Below are positions 16,970 to 25,650 of a DNA stretch of 64,000 bases, in pieces. The position numbers and the translations under genes are program-made. The stretch comes from a bacterium (GTDB taxonomy: Bacteria; Actinomycetota; Acidimicrobiia; Spongiisociales; Spongiisociaceae), in assembly GCA_028821575.1 (NCBI GenBank), contig JAPPFW010000009.1, forward strand, positions 1 through 64,000, in the 5' to 3' direction. Within the stretch, counting starts at the first letter, position 1, and every line of letters begins with the position of its first letter. The notes under the pieces were generated by a model, which was given only the letters and a program-made list of their open reading frames with translations, ran no database searches and was not told the origin of the DNA.

Positions 16970-17473
16970 GAAGTTGCCATATCAGCCGGAGTAGGCCCAC
17001 ATTGTGTTGCCCAACCCCAAGCTGCTCGCTTGTGGCACTCGTGGGTTCATAGGCTAACTCTATCGGTGCTACCACCAGAGTGTCCACCAAACCGGGTCAA
17101 CCTCACAACCCCCCAGGCGGCTGGGTTCCGACTCGCCTTGACCAAGTGTTGGTGGGTAGGTCCTTGTCCTCTCCGGAAGGCTTGGTCGCTCTGGTCTGAG
17201 CCTAAGTCGCGGGGCATGTCCTGAATCGACCCGTCAACATCGGTGTGCAGGGTACCTAAGTAGGCGGCCCAAAACGGTGCCTCTCCCACGTGTCTACCTA
17301 GTGTCGGGTTTTTGGTAACCTCCGGCGATTACCGCGTGCTGAGTATTCTATGGAAGGTCCTGATCAATCCTCCAAGACTAGACAGACAAGCGATATAGAA
17401 TACTCTCTTACTCTGTCTGATATAGACCATCTATTTCTTTTGCTATCTGCCTATAACTCTGGCAACAAAACGG
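16970..17473. other. intergenic, AT-rich toward the livJ promoter
   Basis: A minus-strand 80-codon frame at 17047-17289 has no recognised domain and I do not call it. From 17340 to 17470 the sequence is unusually AT-rich for this genome and contains two GATATAGA words 34 bases apart, possible regulator sites ahead of livJ. Confidence 0.35.
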
Positions 17474-17502
17474 TTGACGGTTGCGGGCGTCTGTCGTATA
17501 GT
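17474..17502 (+). promoter_or_regulatory. strong housekeeping-type promoter of livJ
   Basis: TTGACG at 17474-17479 and TATAGT at 17497-17502 are separated by exactly 17 bases. Predicted transcription start is near 17509, leaving a leader of about 29 bases before ATG 17538. It is the best -35/-10 match noticed in the window. Confidence 0.75.
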
Positions 17503-17537
17503 CGGCCTATTCTCCGCCTATGTACTGGAGGGAAGAA

Positions 17538-18782
17538 ATGGCCGGGATACTTCCGTCAAGACCGCGAAGGGCAGGAACGTCCGCCTCGGGCCTCCGAGCA
17601 CCACTCCGACTGGTCGGTGTAGTTGCTCTCCTTCTCGTGCTGGTCACGGGGGCTTGCGCTGAAGAGGCCGCCGATGACGAAGGACCGATTGTAATAGGAA
17701 TGGCAATCGGTCTGACTGACTTCATGGCGGCGTTCGACCTACCAGCGCTCAACGGTGCTCAGATCGCCGTGGACGAGATCAACGAGGCCGGCGGCGTGCT
17801 GGGCAGAAGTCTGGAGATCGTCACCGCAGATACCAAGTCCGATATCGATCAGGGTACGGTGGCGGGCCAGGAGGTTATCGACCAGGGCGCCCACGTGATG
17901 ATCGTCTCCCCCGATTACAACATGGGTGGAGGAGCTGCTCGCGCTGCTCAGGATGCCGGGCTGGTCGTCTTTTCATCCTCGGCGGGTTCACCTCTGTTCG
18001 GGATCGAGGGCATCGGCCCCCTAGCATTCACCATGGGTATAGCTGCTACTACCGACGGCGCGGTCGCGGCCGAATGGGCCTTCGAAGATCAGGGCTTCAG
18101 GACGGCCTACCTGCTGCTTGACGACATCGCCGACTACAACAAGGACTACTGCCGCGCCTTCGAGACTCGCTGGATAGAACAGGGCGGGACCATTGCCGGC
18201 CAGGATCAGTTCAACAACAACGACGCTTCGATCGCGAGCCAGGTCACCAGGATCAACGCTCTTTCCGAGCCGCCGGAGATCATCGCTCTCTGCTCCTTCC
18301 CGCCGGGAGGTGCGGTAGCCACGAAGCAACTACGTGACGGAGGCGTGGACGCCCCAATCGTAAGCAACAACGGATTCGACGGGGATTTCTGGTACAAGGA
18401 CTCGATGCCGGACCTCACCGCTTTCTACTACACGTCGCCGGTCTCATTCTGGGGGGATGATCCGAGCCCTGAAGTCGGGGAGTTCCTCCGCAAGTATCTC
18501 GATCGGCACGGACAGCCCCAAGCTGTCAGCGCGATCGGTGCGTACGCGGCGGTGTACGCGCTGGCCGAAGCGATAGAAGAAGCGGGTACAACCGATGGCG
18601 AAGCCGTTACCGAGATACTTGAGCAGTTCGATGGAAGGAACGTCGGTGGCCTGAACGTCACGTTCTCATCCGACCTGCACATCGACAAGGACCGAGAGTT
18701 GCGGATCCTCGAACTCGATGCAGGGGCGCACCGGATCGTGTCGATTCGCTCCGCCAAGGTCCAACCACCACTGTTCGGGTAG
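17538..18782 (+). CDS. livJ: branched-chain amino-acid-type ABC substrate-binding lipoprotein
   Basis: Periplasmic binding protein of the LivJ/Peripl_BP_6 type, 414 residues. The signal ends LVTGAC with the lipid Cys at residue 40. The mature part has PIVIGMAIGLTDF, LNGAQIAVDEINEAGGVLG and the two-lobe architecture of the family. Start ATG 17538 follows GGAGGGAAG; the earlier in-frame ATG at 17520 would put the ribosome site inside the gene. It has its own promoter and converges on the operon encoding the Liv permeases and ATPases, which it presumably feeds. True ligand unknown; the family also takes amides, ureas and aromatic acids. Confidence 0.92.
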   Translation: MAGILPSRPRRAGTSASGLRAPLRLVGVVALLLVLVTGACAEEAADDEGPIVIGMAIGLTDFMAAFDLPALNGAQIAVDEINEAGGVLGRSLEIVTADTKSDIDQGTVAGQEVIDQGAHVMIVSPDYNMGGGAARAAQDAGLVVFSSSAGSPLFGIEGIGPLAFTMGIAATTDGAVAAEWAFEDQGFRTAYLLLDDIADYNKDYCRAFETRWIEQGGTIAGQDQFNNNDASIASQVTRINALSEPPEIIALCSFPPGGAVATKQLRDGGVDAPIVSNNGFDGDFWYKDSMPDLTAFYYTSPVSFWGDDPSPEVGEFLRKYLDRHGQPQAVSAIGAYAAVYALAEAIEEAGTTDGEAVTEILEQFDGRNVGGLNVTFSSDLHIDKDRELRILELDAGAHRIVSIRSAKVQPPLFG

Positions 18783-18800
18783 GGGACTCAGGACCATACG

Positions 18801-18839
18801 GGGTGAGCCCGGCGGGCTCTGGGGCCGCCGGGCTCACCC
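18801..18839. terminator. bidirectional hairpin between convergent livJ and the deacylase operon
   Basis: A perfect 15-base stem, GGGTGAGCCCGGCGG paired with its complement at 18825-18839, encloses a 9-base loop. It sits 18 bases after the livJ stop and 82 bases after the stop of the minus-strand gene. No long U-tract on either side, but stem strength and position suit a shared terminator. Confidence 0.7.
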
Positions 18840-18921
18840 CGGGTAGATGCGTGCACGCGGGGCGACGCACACCCCCGGAACGCTGCGTCCTGCCGTGTCG
18901 CCGCGCAGTAGAGTCGGACGG

Positions 18922-19662
18922 CTACGTTCCTTGCCCGGAAAGACCCGACCGAGCATGAGCGGCCTTGGCTGCGGAGATGATCTCGTCAAGGGTCCCAAGG
19001 CGCTTGTGATAGTCCATGAAGTTGTCGACCCAACGCAGGAACCGGTATTGCCCGTTCGCGACCGCAGGGTGCGAAGCGTCCCGGGATAGCACAACCAGGT
19101 CTCCGTTCGGTTCGGTGAGGTATTCGCATGCCTCAGGTACGTGGAGGCCTGCATCTACCAGCAGCCCGTCGGCCGACCCATCGATAACCCGAGTTGCTCC
19201 CTCGTCGTTGTCCGGCACCGGCACATAACGAGCCTTCGGGAACCGCTGCCTGATGATGTCTTCCTGCAGGGCACCCGCGACTGCGGCCAGCCGGCGCGCG
19301 CCCCGCAGCCAGGCCACCCCCCCTCCGGCCGACTCCCTGCGCACGAGCACGACACCCTCATACTCCAGGAGCACGCCATCGCTGAACATCACGGATAGGG
19401 CCCGGCTGGGAAGGTTGGTGTGCTTCATCAGGAGGTGGACCCTACCGTCTACGAGGGCATCGAGTTGGTCGTCCCACTCCAGGACGACGAACTCGACCTG
19501 GACTCCCAACTCCTCGGCCATGAGCCGCCCTACCCGGCCGACCACACCGTCAGGTTCTCCAGTGTCAGGATTGATGAACTGCTCGAATGTGAGGTCCCAA
19601 CGGGCGGCCACCCGCAACTCACCCCGGCGGAGGATCTCTTCCAGGACGCAGTGGTCAGACAT
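18922..19662 (-). CDS. solute-binding-protein family 3-like protein without signal peptide
   Basis: 246 residues from ATG 19662, where GAGGGAGGAG lies upstream; the longer frame from 19713 adds an Arg-rich stretch that is not a signal either. The sequence follows the SBP_bac_3 pattern: LRVAARWDLTFEQFINPDTGEPDGVVGRVGRLMAEELGV, then LEWDDQLDALVDGRVHLL and FSDGVLLEYEGVVLVRRE. Lack of an export signal is unusual for a transport-binding protein and suggests a cytoplasmic ligand-binding or cyclohexadienyl-dehydratase-like role. The start overlaps the end of the deacylase gene by 8 bases, so the two are coupled. Confidence 0.75.
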   Translation of the reverse strand: MSDHCVLEEILRRGELRVAARWDLTFEQFINPDTGEPDGVVGRVGRLMAEELGVQVEFVVLEWDDQLDALVDGRVHLLMKHTNLPSRALSVMFSDGVLLEYEGVVLVRRESAGGGVAWLRGARRLAAVAGALQEDIIRQRFPKARYVPVPDNDEGATRVIDGSADGLLVDAGLHVPEACEYLTEPNGDLVVLSRDASHPAVANGQYRFLRWVDNFMDYHKRLGTLDEIISAAKAAHARSGLSGQGT

Positions 19663-20719
19663 GATCGGCGTTCTCCTCCCTCGGGTCTCGATCCATCCCG
19701 ATGATGCAGACACACTCGCCTCCGTTACGGGTCGGGGTGGAGAAGATCATAAGAACCCATCCGGCCAGCGGGCTCTTCACCACGGTCCGCGGCAAGCCAA
19801 ACCGGTCGAGGAAGGTTCCGAGCGGCGTCCCGTGCCTCACCCGCTGGCCGGGTTCCACATCCCGCACGAAGTAGCCGGCGGAGTCCGCCGTCACCACGTA
19901 CATTCCGTAAACGTCGGTCTGCCGGTCGTTGAACACGGGTTCCCCCGGATACATGCCCATGTGCCTCATGAAGTTGAGGAAGCCTCGCAACTCCAGATCC
20001 ACCAGCTCCGGATCGAAGCGGCCGGCCCCTCCCACTTCGAGTTGGATGGACGGTATGCCGTGCAGTGAAGCGTGACCGATGTTGTTACGGGCTACTTTGA
20101 GGCCGGTCCACACGTTGCTTCCGTCCTCACTCGTACCGGAGAGTTCGTCGATGCCTGCACCCATGATGTTCCGGAATTCGATGTCGAAGAGAGAGGCGAG
20201 GCGGCGGCTGCTCTTGTCCGTCTCCGGGTTCCCGAGCTCGGGGACGACTACGTGGAGCGGTATCTCTTCGTAATGATCCCCACTGTGGAGATCCATGTAG
20301 GTCGAACTGCGCTCGATTATCTCGATCCCGATCGTCGCTGCGACCTGGGATCCGATCGAACCGAAGGGATCTCCGGGGAACGACTGGTTTATGTTGACGC
20401 CGTCGATCGGAAGGTAGAAGGACATTCTCAACTCAAGGGCTCTCGGATTGGCGCACACCACCCCGATGAAATCCCCGCTGAGCTTCTCCACATCGATCGT
20501 GGACGCGAGTCTTGGAACCGCGACCTGTCCGGTGAACTCGCCTGCGTGGACTCCCGCGGTCATCGCCAACGTGGGTCCCGGACTCTTGCCCCGAACTACC
20601 CATACAGGAACCGTGAGCGGTCCGGCCACCGTCTCCGCTACGACGAGGTCACACGTGTAGCGCTCGGGACGCGAGGCGGGAACCTCATCAAGCGATTCCA
20701 GGACACCAAGGTCTCTCAT
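19655..20719 (-). CDS. succinylglutamate desuccinylase/aspartoacylase-family deacylase
   Basis: Zinc carboxypeptidase-like amidohydrolase of 354 residues. Zinc ligands are expected in GVHAGEF (His-x-x-Glu, near residue 57) and the third in MDLHSGD. PRALELRMSFYLPIDGVNINQSFPGD carries the substrate Arg region (described here by its start and end). The C-terminal third is the beta-rich cap (GYFVRDVEPGQRV onward). Family members remove acyl groups from N-acyl amino acids, including N-acetyl-diaminobutyrate of ectoine breakdown. The gene is downstream of the Liv permease/ATPase genes on the same strand, suggesting that an imported N-acylated amino acid is deacylated inside the cell (inference). 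Confidence 0.85.
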   Translation of the reverse strand: MRDLGVLESLDEVPASRPERYTCDLVVAETVAGPLTVPVWVVRGKSPGPTLAMTAGVHAGEFTGQVAVPRLASTIDVEKLSGDFIGVVCANPRALELRMSFYLPIDGVNINQSFPGDPFGSIGSQVAATIGIEIIERSSTYMDLHSGDHYEEIPLHVVVPELGNPETDKSSRRLASLFDIEFRNIMGAGIDELSGTSEDGSNVWTGLKVARNNIGHASLHGIPSIQLEVGGAGRFDPELVDLELRGFLNFMRHMGMYPGEPVFNDRQTDVYGMYVVTADSAGYFVRDVEPGQRVRHGTPLGTFLDRFGLPRTVVKSPLAGWVLMIFSTPTRNGGECVCIIGMDRDPREENADHV

Positions 20720-20822
20720 TGCGTTCTCCCCTCGATCAAAGCCCTTCCTATGCCGTGTTCAGCAGGCAGATCCGGTCTCCGCTCGGTCCGGCGGTCGGAG
20801 GTGACGGCGGTCGCCGCGACCG

Positions 20823-21578
20823 TCATTGTGCACCCAGGTAGGCGGCGATGACGTCGCTATTGGTTCTAACCTCGTCGGGACTACCGATCGTCAAGGTCCT
20901 GCCGTGGTCGAGTACCTGTACGGTGTCGCAGACCTGCATGACCACTTGCATATCGTGCTCTATCAGGACGATACCGATGTTCCAACGGCGCCGGGCCTCG
21001 TCGATGAGGCGCGCTAGATCCGAACTCTCCGCGTCGTTCAGACCTGCCGCCGGCTCATCGAGGAGCAGGTAGTCGGGTTGGGCGGCCAGAGCCCGGAGGA
21101 ACCCGATCCTCCGCTCGTCCCCCAACGGAAGGGTCGAGGCGCGCCTGTCTGCCTTGTCGGCGAGCCCCAGTGATTCGAGCAACTCGCCAGCCGCACTGCG
21201 GGCCTGACGCTGGCTCATCCGGTTGCGGGCCAGAGCCCCGAGCTGGATGTTCTCGGAAGCTGTCAGTTCGCCGAACACGCGCATGCCTTGGAACGTGCGG
21301 ACGAGACCCGCACGAGCGATGTGGTGTGGGGAGAGACCCGTGAGGTCCTTGCCCTCCAGCGTGACCGTACCCGCCTCGGACACCTGGAACCCGCTCATGA
21401 CATTGACCAGGGTCGTCTTGCCGGCTCCGTTCGGTCCGATCAGTCCCAGGATGTGGCCCCGGCCGACGCGCAGGTCCACGCGGTCGAGCGCTTGGAGACC
21501 TTCAAACCTGACCGAGACCCCACGAGAGACCAGGCCCGCGTCGTGCGTCCCTCCACTGAGGAACGGTCCTGCGGTCAT
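20823..21578 (-). CDS. livG: Liv-type ABC transporter ATPase
   Basis: 251-residue nucleotide-binding subunit with Walker A GPNGAGKTT, Walker B YLLLDEPAAGL and switch His in VLIEHDMQVVMQ. The sequence LIGPNGAGKTTLVNVMSGF and the C-terminal VRTNSDVIAAYLG are LivG-like. A canonical LSGGQ signature is not obvious; the region reads LPLGDERRIGFLRAL, a common LivG deviation. The start overlaps the stop of the upstream livM-livF fusion by ATGA (21575-21578). Confidence 0.92.
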   Translation of the reverse strand: MTAGPFLSGGTHDAGLVSRGVSVRFEGLQALDRVDLRVGRGHILGLIGPNGAGKTTLVNVMSGFQVSEAGTVTLEGKDLTGLSPHHIARAGLVRTFQGMRVFGELTASENIQLGALARNRMSQRQARSAAGELLESLGLADKADRRASTLPLGDERRIGFLRALAAQPDYLLLDEPAAGLNDAESSDLARLIDEARRRWNIGIVLIEHDMQVVMQVCDTVQVLDHGRTLTIGSPDEVRTNSDVIAAYLGAQ

Positions 21579-23488
21579 GAGCCATCGTCCAGTCCGGGAA
21601 GGCCCCCCAAGTAGGCATCGGCGAGATCCCGATCGGCGCGCAAGCGGTCACTGGATCCGTGCCCGACGATCCTCCCGGTCTGGAGCACGTACCCTCTATC
21701 AGCGAGTTCCAACGCCAACTCCGCGTTCTGCTCGACTATCAGCATGGTGACCCCCTCCCTCTTGAGGTCACCGAGGATGCCGAAGACCGTCGCTGTGAGG
21801 ACCGGTGCCAGCCCCAACGAGGGTTCATCAAGGAGAAGCAGGCGGGGACGCGCCATCAGTGCCCGGGCTACCGCCAGTTGCTGCTGCTCGCCACCGGATA
21901 GTGTGCCGGCGCTGCCGCGGTAGTAACGCCTCAGAACCGGGAAGCGGTCCAGGATTGACTCGAGATCAGCCTCGATGCCCTCCTTCGATCGCCGCGCAGC
22001 TGCTCCGAGGCGAAGGTTCTCGGCAACCGTGAGGCTTCCGAGTATCCGCCGGCCTTCCGGAACGAGGCCGATACCGGATCGGGCGACCCGGTCCGGAGCC
22101 ATGCCGAGGATGCTCCGCCCGTCGAGGAGTATGTCTCCTCCGGTCACGTGCAGGAAGCCCAGTATCGCCCTGAGTATCGTGGTCTTCCCGGCGCCGTTGG
22201 GTCCGAGCAGGGCAACGACCTCACCGCTGTCCACCGAGAGTTCGATTCCTCGGATTGCTTTGAGTTCCCCGTAACCACCCGACAGTTGCGAGACCGCCAG
22301 CAGGGGACCGGAGTCACCGGTTGTCGCGGTTGTCGAACCGGTGGACGAGGGGCGGGAGGATCCGTGGGGACGGACCCAGTCGCCGACCGACTGCCAGACC
22401 GGCCGTGCAGCCACGCGAACATCGCCGCGTGCCGGCTCGGCGCTCGATCCGATCCTGAGTCTCGCCTTGACCCACGCGCTCATGCGGGCGACGGTGTTCC
22501 AGGTGAGCTCCACACCGTTCGTTATACCGCGGGGCCGGATAAGGAGCACCACGACCAGTACCACTGCCACCCCTACCTGTTGGAGGCCGCGGACGGGCGG
22601 AACCCGGATGATGCCGAGTGCTATGCCGTCCTCCACCTGCCGAAGCAGGAGGCTGAGCAGGGACAGGAGAACGGCCCCTGTGAACGCACCGGTGAGGCTG
22701 AGCCGTCCCCCGACTACCAGCATTGCAATAGCCAGGAAGGTGGCGGAAACGAAGAAAGCAGACGGGTTGAAGGTGCCGAAGGCCAGGGCGAACAGTCCCC
22801 CGGCCACCCCCGTGACGGCTGCGCTCAGCACGAATGAGACGAGCCGTTCCCAGGAAATACCTATCCCCAGAGCGCGGGCTGCGTCCTCGTCATCGCGCGA
22901 ACCGCGCAGGCGCAGGCAGAGACGGGTCTGCTGGAAGAGCCACGCCGTGACAATCGCCAGGATCGCCCAAGCGGCTGTGCTGGGCAAGGTTGCAGCCCGC
23001 GGTACTCCGGCCAGTCCCGTGGACCCGCCGGTCACGGACTCCCAGTTGGATGCGACGTTGAAGGTGATGTTCAGGAAGGCGAAGGTACCCAGCGAGGCCA
23101 CGATTCCAGACAGTTGCATAAGGGGGGTTCCGATCAGAACGGCTACCAGCGCAGCGACAAGCGCTCCTACCGCAACAGCTAGGTGAGCGGGAAGGGTGAT
23201 CCCCGGAAGGGACGGAAAGAGCGCCGACTTTGTGGACTCGGGAATCACGAGGATGGCGGTCGCATAAGCCCCGATGGCCATGAACCCTATGTGCCCGAAG
23301 GAGAAGACTCCGGAGTTACCGATGAAGACATACATGCCCACAACAAGAATCGCGCTGATCAGAGCGCTCAGCACCGAAGTGCGCACGGCGTTGGATGCTA
23401 CGGCTCCGTACCCTGCCAGGAGAACCACCCCTGCACTTAGAACCAGGGGCGCAAAGTGTGCTCGCGCAACCAGCGCCGTGCGTCTCAT
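21575..23488 (-). CDS. livM-livF: fused Liv-type permease (LivM) and ATPase (LivF)
   Basis: 637 residues in one frame. Residues 1-about 325 are a LivM-type permease with 8-10 membrane helices (first LVLSAGVVLLAGYGAVA) and the GxxFSFGHIGFMAIGAYA loop. A polar linker of roughly 75 residues follows. From about 400 there is a complete LivF-type ATPase with Walker A GPNGAGKTT, signature LSGGEQQQ, Walker B LLLLDEPSLGLAP and IVEQNAELAL. In most genomes these are separate genes. No internal start with a ribosome site is obvious, so one chain is likely made. It pairs with LivH and LivG encoded on either side. Confidence 0.9.
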   Translation of the reverse strand: MRRTALVARAHFAPLVLSAGVVLLAGYGAVASNAVRTSVLSALISAILVVGMYVFIGNSGVFSFGHIGFMAIGAYATAILVIPESTKSALFPSLPGITLPAHLAVAVGALVAALVAVLIGTPLMQLSGIVASLGTFAFLNITFNVASNWESVTGGSTGLAGVPRAATLPSTAAWAILAIVTAWLFQQTRLCLRLRGSRDDEDAARALGIGISWERLVSFVLSAAVTGVAGGLFALAFGTFNPSAFFVSATFLAIAMLVVGGRLSLTGAFTGAVLLSLLSLLLRQVEDGIALGIIRVPPVRGLQQVGVAVVLVVVLLIRPRGITNGVELTWNTVARMSAWVKARLRIGSSAEPARGDVRVAARPVWQSVGDWVRPHGSSRPSSTGSTTATTGDSGPLLAVSQLSGGYGELKAIRGIELSVDSGEVVALLGPNGAGKTTILRAILGFLHVTGGDILLDGRSILGMAPDRVARSGIGLVPEGRRILGSLTVAENLRLGAAARRSKEGIEADLESILDRFPVLRRYYRGSAGTLSGGEQQQLAVARALMARPRLLLLDEPSLGLAPVLTATVFGILGDLKREGVTMLIVEQNAELALELADRGYVLQTGRIVGHGSSDRLRADRDLADAYLGGLPGLDDGS

Positions 23489-23491
23489 TGG

Positions 23492-24376
23492 CTAAACGGT
23501 ACGGTTCTGGAGTCGGGCACCCATTATGCCGTCCGGCTTAGCTACGAGGATGATCACGACGACAAGAAACACCAGAGCATCTCTGAAAGACCGGAGTCCG
23601 AGCGGAAGTCCGGCCTGAAGGGCTACCGAGGTCGCCCCGAGCAGGTACGCGCCGAGAACCGATCCGGGCAGGCTGCCCAGTCCTCCGATGATCACCGCGA
23701 TGAAGGCGGCCAGTACCGGCGTCAGACCGATTGCGGGATGGACAAGACCGGTCTGAGCCGAGAAGAGAATCGCCCCAACCCCGGCTAGGACACCGCTGAT
23801 CGCGAAGGCCCCGGCGATCACCCGGTTTGCGTTTATGCCCAGGATGCGCGCCACGAAGAAGTCCTCAGCCGCTGCCCTCATCTGGAGTCCGAACACTGTA
23901 CGGCTGAGAAACATAACCAGCGACAGCAACAGCACCGCCGTCACTCCGATGGAGACGAGGTCCAACCGGCGGACAGCGATGTCACCGATGACTATCCGGC
24001 CTCGTAAGCCTTCGAGAATACCGACGCTGCGCGGAAGCGCGCCCACCGTTACGACCGCAAGGCTCTGCAGGAAGAAGCTCACCGCGAAGGACGTCACGAG
24101 AAGCGTCTCGATCGCCGCACCCCGAACACGACGGAAGGCAACCCGCTCGGTGGCGAGCGCCAGAAGCACCACGATGAACACTGCCGCGCCGATACGTATT
24201 GCGGTGTTCGGGACGGTGATGAACACCAGCACGTAGCCACCTGCCATTACGAGTTCGCCATGAGCGAAGTTGATCAAACTCATCACGCCGAAAAGCAACC
24301 CAACCCCTAACGCGAAGAGCGCGTAGACACTCCCTAGGCTGAGCGCGTCAAGAACAAGTTGCACAAGATCAGCCAT
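23492..24376 (-). CDS. livH: Liv-type ABC transporter permease
   Basis: 294-residue inner-membrane permease with about eight helices. The N-terminal SLGSVYALFALGVGLLFGVM and NFAHGELVMAGGY are LivH signatures, and GINANRVIAGAFAISG is the conserved cytoplasmic loop region. First gene of the minus-strand operon; only 3 bases separate it from the fused livM-livF. Two ACCATACGG words lie 29-57 bases upstream of the start. Confidence 0.93.
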   Translation of the reverse strand: MADLVQLVLDALSLGSVYALFALGVGLLFGVMSLINFAHGELVMAGGYVLVFITVPNTAIRIGAAVFIVVLLALATERVAFRRVRGAAIETLLVTSFAVSFFLQSLAVVTVGALPRSVGILEGLRGRIVIGDIAVRRLDLVSIGVTAVLLLSLVMFLSRTVFGLQMRAAAEDFFVARILGINANRVIAGAFAISGVLAGVGAILFSAQTGLVHPAIGLTPVLAAFIAVIIGGLGSLPGSVLGAYLLGATSVALQAGLPLGLRSFRDALVFLVVVIILVAKPDGIMGARLQNRTV

Positions 24377-24404
24377 GGCTCACCAACGATTGGCAACGTG
24401 GGAA

Positions 24405-24433
24405 ACCATACGGGGCCAAAACCTACCATACGG
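24405..24433 (-). promoter_or_regulatory. tandem ACCATACGG repeat upstream of livH, candidate operator
   Basis: ACCATACGG occurs at 24405-24413 and 24425-24433, spaced 20 bases, about two helical turns. A third exact copy lies at 18793-18801 beside the livJ terminator. The position fits an operator in the livH promoter region; the regulator is unknown. Confidence 0.45.
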
Positions 24434-24563
24434 AGGCGCGGGATCTCTCTGACTTTGCCGACGTCACGCGGCTAAAGGGAGGTTTGCAGCCTCATTGGTG
24501 TCTGGCAGAAGAAGTATATTAAGTTTGTCTACAGTGTAGTAGGGGTCTTAGTCTCGAGAGGTC

Positions 24564-24850
24564 TTAGTTACAAAGATGGTACCCTAGACGGCGGCTCTTG
24601 TCGATAATCAGATTGAGTGCTTCGGTAGGTCCGTTGGTAGCGCCCGTACGGTGATAGTTGGGCGTCCCTTCCTTTCGGGTCCGCAGCGACCACGACAGCC
24701 GATTCGGCTCCAGGCACACCAACTTCGTTGGCCCAGGCGCGGAACGCTTGAAGCCGCTTCCGAGCGGCTTGGAGGCTCGGCGGCGCACCCGGCCCGGAGG
24801 GGTTCTTTGGCCAACATGCCCAGGCGACTCGTCGTAGAGGTCACGTTCGG
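24564..24850 (-). pseudogene. ISL3-family transposase C-terminal remnant
   Basis: The minus strand encodes TNGPTEALNLIIDKSRRLGYHL at the 3' end (24567-24640), the diagnostic ISL3 C-terminal motif, and in another frame KRLQAFRAWANEVGV upstream. Frames change between them and the catalytic core is missing. A separate fossil from the ISL3 copy near 1 kb. Confidence 0.6.
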
Positions 24851-25650
24851 GGTGTGCCGAGGGCGGCCCGGATGTCCGATTACGTCCGGGCCGGTGCATT
24901 GAAGGACTTGAGTTACGACCTGGTACCCCAACCGGATCATGTGCAAAGGGGTCCACGTCACCGGAGGCCGGGCCAGAAGACCAACTCCCGCGTTTCAGGG
25001 TAGCGGCGGCACTGGGTGAACTGTCGGGGAAGGCCCGTGTAGTCACCGGTCGAGACAGCTTCAACCAACTGTGTAACATCGAACCGATGCCCTCGATCAC
25101 ACCCATTCACCCAGACGAGCGGGTAGCGTAACCCATATGAGCAGAGTCCGCCCCCATGGGCGCCCACCCCCCACATATCCCGCCGGTCGCCGGTGCGCCA
25201 CCGAGAACTGCACGGCGCGCCTGTCCATTTACAACCCGACCGACCACTGCCGCCTCCACTCCCCACTCCGCTACCCGCTGAAACGGAACCGCCGAGGCTG
25301 GTAAGGCCATCGCCGCGTAACCGCTGTCGGCGGCGGGTCGAGGCCACGAGTCCTCTCAGAAGTCGGGGGTTGCGAGGCGAGCACTCGGTCGGTGACGTAC
25401 GGGCTTCGCTACGAGACTTGCAGCTGGAACGATCAGTCTCTGTTTCCACTCCAAACGGCATTCCTACTGCGGGCTTCGTCCGGTGATGGGAGCGGAGTAG
25501 TGGGGGCCTTCGAACAGCCGGGATCATGCCGGCTGCTCGCCGGATGACGCGGGATTAGCCGGGCCGCCGGCGTTAGCATCGCTGAGTCATGATCGGTGGA
25601 TCCACGAGCGTCAGCCACCGCCCGGCGGGAGCCCGGTAGGGACTCCGGTA
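24851..25650. other. 800-base stretch without a supportable gene
   Basis: The minus-strand frame ending at 24958 has a protein-like tail of about 55 codons (YPLVWVNGCDRGHRFDV and following) but its N-terminal part is low-complexity Ser/Gly/Arg. No RNA gene or repeat was recognised. Probably decayed accessory DNA next to the ISL3 remnant. Confidence 0.35.

Noticed and set aside
17047..17289. 80-codon minus-strand frame between the methyltransferase and livJ
   Set aside because: No recognised domain, weak start context, and composition not convincing.
17520..17537. Upstream ATG at 17520 as the livJ start
   Set aside because: It would place the GGAGGGAAG ribosome site inside the gene; the signal peptide is complete from ATG 17538.
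24958..25527. 189-codon minus-strand frame near the second ISL3 fossil
   Set aside because: The first 110 codons are low-complexity Ser/Gly/Arg. Only the last ~55 codons look protein-like, with no homology I recognise.
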